A DNA stretch of 64,000 bases, from the NCBI GenBank assembly GCA_026874595.1, contig CM049320.1, positions 7,629,464 through 7,693,463 on the forward strand, given 5' to 3'. This document shows positions 58,236 through 64,000 of this stretch, piece after piece. A model generated the notes under the pieces. That model searched no databases. It worked only from the letters and a program-made list of their open reading frames with translations, and was not told the DNA's origin. Source of the stretch: Sipunculus nudus. Its lineage: Eukaryota; Annelida; Sipuncula; Golfingiida; Sipunculidae. Made by a program: the position numbers and the translations under genes. The first letter of the stretch is position 1, and every line of letters starts with the position of its first letter.

Positions 58236-59823
58236 CTGCAAGTAAAAGACAGACCTCCTAGTGTATTATGATGCCTTTAAAATACCACAGAGCCAAACAG
58301 TGGTCCTGACCGACTGTCATCATTGCATGTTAAAGATTATTCTACAGGTAGTCCTGGAGCCATTCCTAGAATTTCAAGTTTGGCTGCAACCTCTGTCATT
58401 ATTAGGTTTGATGCAATTTTCTGATACAGGATTTAATAGAGATCATCTTAAAAAATCACCCCGCTGGAAAAGTGTCCAAAGGGCTTGAATAAACCAACCT
58501 CGGTAAATATTTTACAGATATATGGCTAATGTCGAGGATTTACTTCTGTTAAGTAGAGAAATGTGTTCCACTAAAGTCAATCAGAACTATCACTTTACCT
58601 AATATTTTGATGATCTGAATCAATTTAATTTAATTTCGAAACTCTATTTCAAATTTTTTACCACCAAAATATAAAATTAAATGTTTAAATTATAAAAAGG
58701 CATATAATTTTAAAACCTGAATGTTATTTTGGATGTTAAGAGGCAATATTATTCCTAATCATCAATTTGATGAGCCAATTGGAATGTTAATTTTATCATT
58801 CAGCTTATTTCAAGCCTTCAAGTTAAAATTTTAAGCTACTTAAAGTAATTAAATAAGTGATTATTTGTTTATAATTAAGGTATTCATCAAATTTTGGGCA
58901 GAAACTTTGATGTATACCTTCCATAGAACCGACATTGAGCAATTTGTGTGTGTTATCTTTAATTCGACTGAATAAAGTTGATTTTTAATATGATTAAAAA
59001 AAAAGAATATATATATAAAACAATATACAAAAATTCATAGAATTATAAAGTCTCAATGGCATTTAAATTCTTGATGTCAAAATCCTTTATATGTAGCATT
59101 TAGACTTATAACTATGCATGCATTTCGGACGTTTTTGTTCATCAATTGTCTTTATAAGTTTTGTGACCCGGGCATTACGTGAGACAGATATCACTTACGT
59201 TAATAAAATGAAGTTGCGTGTCAAAAGAAATCGCTTGAATAATCCGCCTGAAAGTTAAAAAAAAATAAACTTAAAAAGGCAACCGAATTGGGGACACGCT
59301 TCATTGAAAACTAGGAGGCGAAGTAATTTTTAATTTCATAAAACAAATCTGAATATGAGCATATACTTGGTTGATACTCGTTAAGATCTGGCAAAGAGTT
59401 TTACCGTGCAATGAGTATACTGAGAGACTGGGACAGATTACGTTTGTTTCTAATTTCCATTCTTTTAAGATTTTAGAATAAGATAAAGTATACACCACTC
59501 AACATTTAATTTTAATTAAAGTCTAGAATTCATCAGAATCCCAGCCCAGATCCTGATTAAGATTGGTAACATACAGCATAACAAATAATGAAAAGGCAGC
59601 CAATTCATTTGATTAATTAAACAACCATTCACCTGTTCAAATCTTAGACAAATTTTACGATTTGGATCACGCTGTAAACTTGGTTTTACTGGAGATGGTG
59701 TCATTGTTATTTGGAAATCGTGACTTTGGCAGACATGATTCATGATCGGGCTCTGGTGAAACCTAGCACTCGATCAGGATTTAGTCAGGGTGATCAGAAT
59801 AACCAGGATGATCAGGATGATCA

Positions 59824-59824
<1 letters not shown>
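58236..59824. other. Upstream of protease homologue, no exon found
   Basis: This should hold the first exon or promoter of the protease homologue, but no convincing ATG exon with the required phase was identified. AT-rich, without a recognised repeat. Confidence 0.4.

Positions 59825-59825
<1 letters not shown>

Positions 59826-59865
<40 letters not shown>
59826..59865. repeat. (TA)n microsatellite abutting an LTR
   Basis: Uninterrupted TA running directly into the TGTTACGG end of LTR copy B. Confidence 0.95.
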
Positions 59866-59869
<4 letters not shown>

Positions 59870-60490
59870 ACGGAACCTAGTATCAACACATCATGTATGC
59901 CTGATAAACACAAATTTTGTCAAGGAGATAAAAAAAATCAGATTCTGTAACATTAGGCAGCGTGAACTGTCTAGGGGAATGAATAAAGAAGTCTGTGTTT
60001 TTTTGTTAACAAATAACTATAATTTATTCTTTAAACAACCCTAACATTACAAAACACCAGATCAATACAATTACACAGTATAACAGCGGCAAAACAACAG
60101 ATCAATACAATCACACAGTAAAATATTCAAAGTGCACAGTACCTGGATACCACCACTGTCACCACAAGTCCTTTAAAATGTATAAGCCGGCGAATAGTTC
60201 ACAGGAATTCCCTCGGGGAATAACAGTCCAATGTAAAGCTCTTGTTACAATCCAGAAAGTCTTGAGACAGGCAGCATTAAATTTTATAGAGGTAGTAATA
60301 GTAGAATCCCTGAAATTACTGGATAATCGGACAGGTCCCACAAACTGACATACACAAGTCTGTGTCCGCTGGAATATTCTCTTACCTCTCTCTGCTTTAA
60401 AACACAGCCCCCTATTTATAACTTCTTGCCCCAAGCCGAGAATTTTCCACTTCTCGAACAGTCCAAAGGATCCAACACAAAACACAGTAA
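59866..60490 (-). mobile_element. LTR-like element, copy B (truncated)
   Basis: It starts TGTTACGGAACCTAGTATCA and follows copy A through CTCGAACAGTCCAAAGGATC, then breaks off at AACACAGTA just before copy C. On the minus strand it shows TTATAAATAGGGGGC, the TATA-type box of the LTR. B and C lie in inverted orientation with their U3-like ends together and no internal coding region between them. Confidence 0.7.
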
Positions 60491-60494
60491 ATAT

Positions 60495-61284
60495 TGTAAC
60501 AGATGTCTCTTTTATTGTGTACAGCAGTCATACATGTGTCTGTGTAGCGCTAGCATTGTCCATTGGCATTGGAGACGCTTGGGCTGGCCCGGCCCACGTG
60601 TGGGATCTGGCGTGTGTAGAAACACAGCGTTCTTTGTTCTAGTATGTTCTTTGGGCGTGTGTATTATGTATTGTTGAGTTCTTCTGGATTTTTCGTGAAA
60701 TGGAAAGTTCTCGGCTTGAAGAAAAAGTTATAAATAAGGGGCTATGTTTAGAGCCGAGTGAGATAAGAGAGAGATAAATATTCCAGTGGACACGGAAGGG
60801 TGCGAGTCAGTTTTGGACCTATCCGATAAATGCAGTAGTGCCAGAGATTCTACGAACTCTATGAAAATTTAGTGCGGCCTATCTCCAGTTTGCTTTCGGG
60901 ATTATTACAAGATATTTACTTTGGACTATTTGAACTGTTAACGTGGATTATTGGTTTTAAAGGACTTGTTGTCGCTGTGGCAGTGGTGGTATCCAGGTAC
61001 TGTACACTTTGTTTATTACACTTTGTAATTGTATTGATTTGCTGTTGTACTGTTGTTACACTGTGTAATTGTATTTATTTAGTGTATTGTAATCTTTGTA
61101 TTGTTTTAAGAATAAATTATAATTAATAATTATAATTTTGTTAACAAAAGCTACTGACTTCTTAATTCATTCCCCTTGACATTTCACCCTGCCTAGTGTT
61201 ACAGAATCTGTTTATTTTTTATCTCCATGACAAAATTTATGCTGGTCACGACTACGTGATCTGTTGATATTAGGTTTCGTAACA
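60495..61284 (+). mobile_element. LTR-like element, copy C (790 bases)
   Basis: It starts TGTAACAGATGTC and ends TTTCGTAACA (TG...CA), flanked by ATAT. TTATAAATAAGGGGC at about 60727 is a TATA-type promoter and AAGAATAAATTATAA near 61108 carries a polyadenylation signal. The order promoter, signal, CA end is that of a retrotransposon LTR. The open frames at 60426-60677 and 60872-61126 fall within it and are not genes. Confidence 0.75.
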
Positions 61285-63940
61285 ATATATAAATAACCAC
61301 ACTTCTTATCTTATGTGGTAAGTCAACATCTGAAAGTAACTTTTTAAAACCCAGGAAGGCAAAGATGCTGAAAAGGGAAACACCTTATTAACTTCTCTAT
61401 TTATCAATTTAGTTTTTCTTTTTAACTATTCGTTCAGTATCATCTTCAGCTTAGGATGGTACAATGCTACCTGATATGTAAAAAACTGCAACAATCTTAT
61501 TTGATCAATCTAAACGTCAGAAATTTTAAGATTTAAATGACTTTTTGTAAGCCAAGTTTGCAATACGGTTCAGAGTGCTGATCAGTATGAATGGCGATTG
61601 ATTAAGACAGATGTAGTGAAAAAAAAATCTTTTGGAGTTTATTCCTGAGTATAATTTATTTTAAAAAATCACTAAAATTTGGTGAACTTAAGTAAAAAAT
61701 CTGAAGGATTGATTAGCCATATATTTGCATGTTGCTCGTGGCTCCTGATTCATGCTTTCAAAATAGTAATTTATCATTCTTGAATTATACTGCTGGTTAT
61801 ATGAGCTCAAATTTCTGTATGTATATACGTCCAAGATGATTCGTAAAGAAATCCCTCTATTCGCACTTTCAAACGGCCGGAAGGAGACTAAAAAGGGACC
61901 AGCCACGAAACTGCCCGAGTGAAAGTGATCGGAGCTAAAAGAAATAAAGCCATTCTTTTGATTGATTCTTTTGGTGGCTTTCATTTTATATGAAAGTTTG
62001 TAATGTAAATTAACATAAGAAAGGATCTCCTATAAATTCTCTACCTAGCTAGCAAAATGAAATGTGAAAGAAGTTAACAGATATATAATATTGATTCATA
62101 TTATTATCTGATTTATTTATCTCCCTCTTCAGGTAGTCTTAACCTTTCATTTTGGATAAATTTGATTTTGATATCACTTGTCAAGTCTGCAAGTGTCTAA
62201 GTCTAAAGTGGATGGAACTTATGATCCCTACTCTAAATAAGGGTTAGTGAACAGGTCCATAAAGGGGCCGTCACATTTCCGAAACGGAGCCCCTCCAACT
62301 TCCCTGCTTCCTCAAAAAGGGCATTTTGGACAAGAATTCGGCCGTTGTATGCTCGATCACTGCATGAATGAAATTTTTATTCCATTTGGCCCATCAAATT
62401 GATGATTCGGACTGATCTTGCAACTGTATACCCAACATAGCAGTAAGGTTTTAAATATATGTGCCTTTTTTATATTTTAAACATTTAATTTTAACATTTG
62501 AAGGTTAAAAGTTTTAAATAATGTTTCGAAATTAATTTTATGAGATTCAGCACATCATCATTAGTTAAAGTGGATGCTCCCATTGCATTTAAACCTATAC
62601 ATTTTCAACATTTCATTTTCCAAATGTGAGCTCAGAACATTAACCCATAACATTTTTTTTAATATCTATACCTAGGTTAGTTTATAAAATTGCCGATGTA
62701 TGGCCTTTTGGACACTTTACAAGAGGGTTAATGTTTTGAAATATCATCTCTATGAATTACTTTAATAAAAAAAATAGCATCAAACTTAATAATGACGGGG
62801 GTGCAACAAACGCGAAATTTAGAGCCCCTTATGACCTTATTTACAGGAAGAGCGGAAGGTTTATAATATTGCATATCATGTTTTTATACAATGTAAGTAT
62901 CCGCAATTTTCTTGCTTATATAAACTGTATTGTAGCGTGTTTGCTTGACATCGATAATGACAATAGAGTCACGTGACAGACTATATAATCCTTAACTCAC
63001 CTCATGATTCTAGATGGATCTGTCCTTCCAACTGAACCTTCGACGGGAGGATGGCAAGGATATATAAGATGCCTGTGTCTAGTGGTCAGCTCATCAGACC
63101 AGCTGTTGTATTGCGCGGGTCTTAGTATGATGCTGGTTATTAATGTTTTCAATCAAAACAGGACACAGCAGGACAAATTATCAAACATGAAACAAGATAC
63201 AGTGCCAAATTAATCTGTTGGCAATTTTGGTCCTGTGGGACCCACATTTTGCGGGCCTGCCTTAATACCAGATCTTTGAATTTTCATTTTCCAAACAGGA
63301 TAAATTACTTTGCGTTTCTGCTTTTGGACTGAAAAATGAACTTGGCTCAGAGCAAAGTCTGTTAAATGCAGGACAGTCAAGCGATAATAACTTTTAGGTT
63401 ACAAGAGACAGTGATGAACATATATAATTTGTCGGCCAAGCAATTCCAATAAAAGGTTTATTTAAGAATTTTGGAATTATTGAAGGAACAAGTTACATGA
63501 AGAAAGCTTTATCACACGGTCAAATGGGGGATGGAGTAATGAGATGTGCATGGTCAAATAATATTAATGTCGAATAAAATGAAATAACTTATTTTGTTTG
63601 ATATTTATAATCACACAGATAGATTGATGTTGCACATAAACCTTAAGACAGATTCCCGACTATATTCTGCACTAGGCATACGACGTCAGAATATTGCCCC
63701 TAAGACCAATGTCAGAGCCAGAATTAAGATTCCCGTCAGTATGATTTGACATTTGGTCTTTTCTTAGTCATATTCTAAGGACAAACATTGCTGTAAACAG
63801 TGTTATTTGATAGCATATCACGTACGTCATATCAGGCACATATTAGGTAACGCTTTTTTAATATTTTTGCTGGAGGTCACCGCTTCTTTTTTTTTAATTC
63901 TAGCTTAACTAAGTATATATGTGAATCTGCAGAATGCAAT
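61285..63940. other. Intergenic, nothing recognised
   Basis: AT-rich sequence. No exon, repeat family or RNA gene was recognised. A TATATAAG word at 63061 has no coding partner nearby. Confidence 0.45.
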
Positions 63941-63944
63941 TGTA

Positions 63945-64000
63945 AACCAGGCCCTGTGACTACACGTGTAGGCCCTGGGTGTATAATCGCCCCTCTTGCT
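63945..64000 (-). mobile_element. SINE family 1 fragment at right edge
   Basis: On the minus strand: GGGGCGATTATACACCCAGG, GCCTACACGTGTAGTCAC, GGGCCTGGTTTAC, matching the GACGATTACGCACCCAGGGC region of copy A. It is cut by the window end. Confidence 0.55.

Overview
The window is eukaryotic nuclear DNA: AT-rich, intron-heavy, gene-poor and full of repeats. No species marker is visible. The animal genes, the genes spread over tens of kilobases with 70-300 base exons, and repeat families of a kind common in marine invertebrates suggest a mollusc, most likely a bivalve. That assignment is inference.

Three genes can be read. (1) At the left edge on + are the last two coding exons of GART, the trifunctional purine-synthesis enzyme (1476-1615 and 3456-3638). 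They encode the end of the glycinamide ribonucleotide formyltransferase domain. (2) On +, 20059-42463, is a complete ten-exon alkaline phosphatase gene. Every splice phase closes and the product is 536 residues, with a signal peptide, all zinc ligands, the catalytic Ser and Arg, and the animal-type fourth metal site. The Asp that normally precedes the catalytic Ser is Gly. (3) On -, 58235-48540, is a chymotrypsin-fold (S1) serine protease gene. Seven exons were recovered, including one found only by matching splice phase. The catalytic Ser is Ala, the specificity Asp is Gln and the activation site is atypical, so it should encode a secreted inactive protease homologue. Its initiator exon was not found. 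The enzymes act in different pathways, and their adjacency suggests no shared function.

Layout: 1-1.4 kb, 280-base tandem repeat and last GART intron; 1.5-3.6 kb, GART end; 3.6-8.1 kb, AT-rich 3' flank; 8.1-12.1 kb, transposon cluster with a hAT-type element inside a larger element that carries repeated copies of its own terminal motif; 13-14.3 kb, dispersed tandem-core repeat; 16.3-22.3 kb, an LTR, a 63-base tandem array and arrays built on a GGACTCGGACTTGG-like word, the last two inside the first phosphatase intron; 22.3-42.5 kb, phosphatase with LINE, SINE, MITE and (TA)n insertions in introns; 42.5-48.5 kb, intergenic with SINEs and repeats; 48.5-58.2 kb, protease homologue with a reverse-transcriptase fragment in its first intron; 58.2-64 kb, intergenic with two LTRs in inverted orientation and a SINE tip at the edge.

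No rRNA, free-standing tRNA or CRISPR array was seen. The most noteworthy items are the inactive protease homologue, the phosphatase active-site substitution, the element with the repeated TAACGGAGTTGA motif, and the two-strand minisatellite family.
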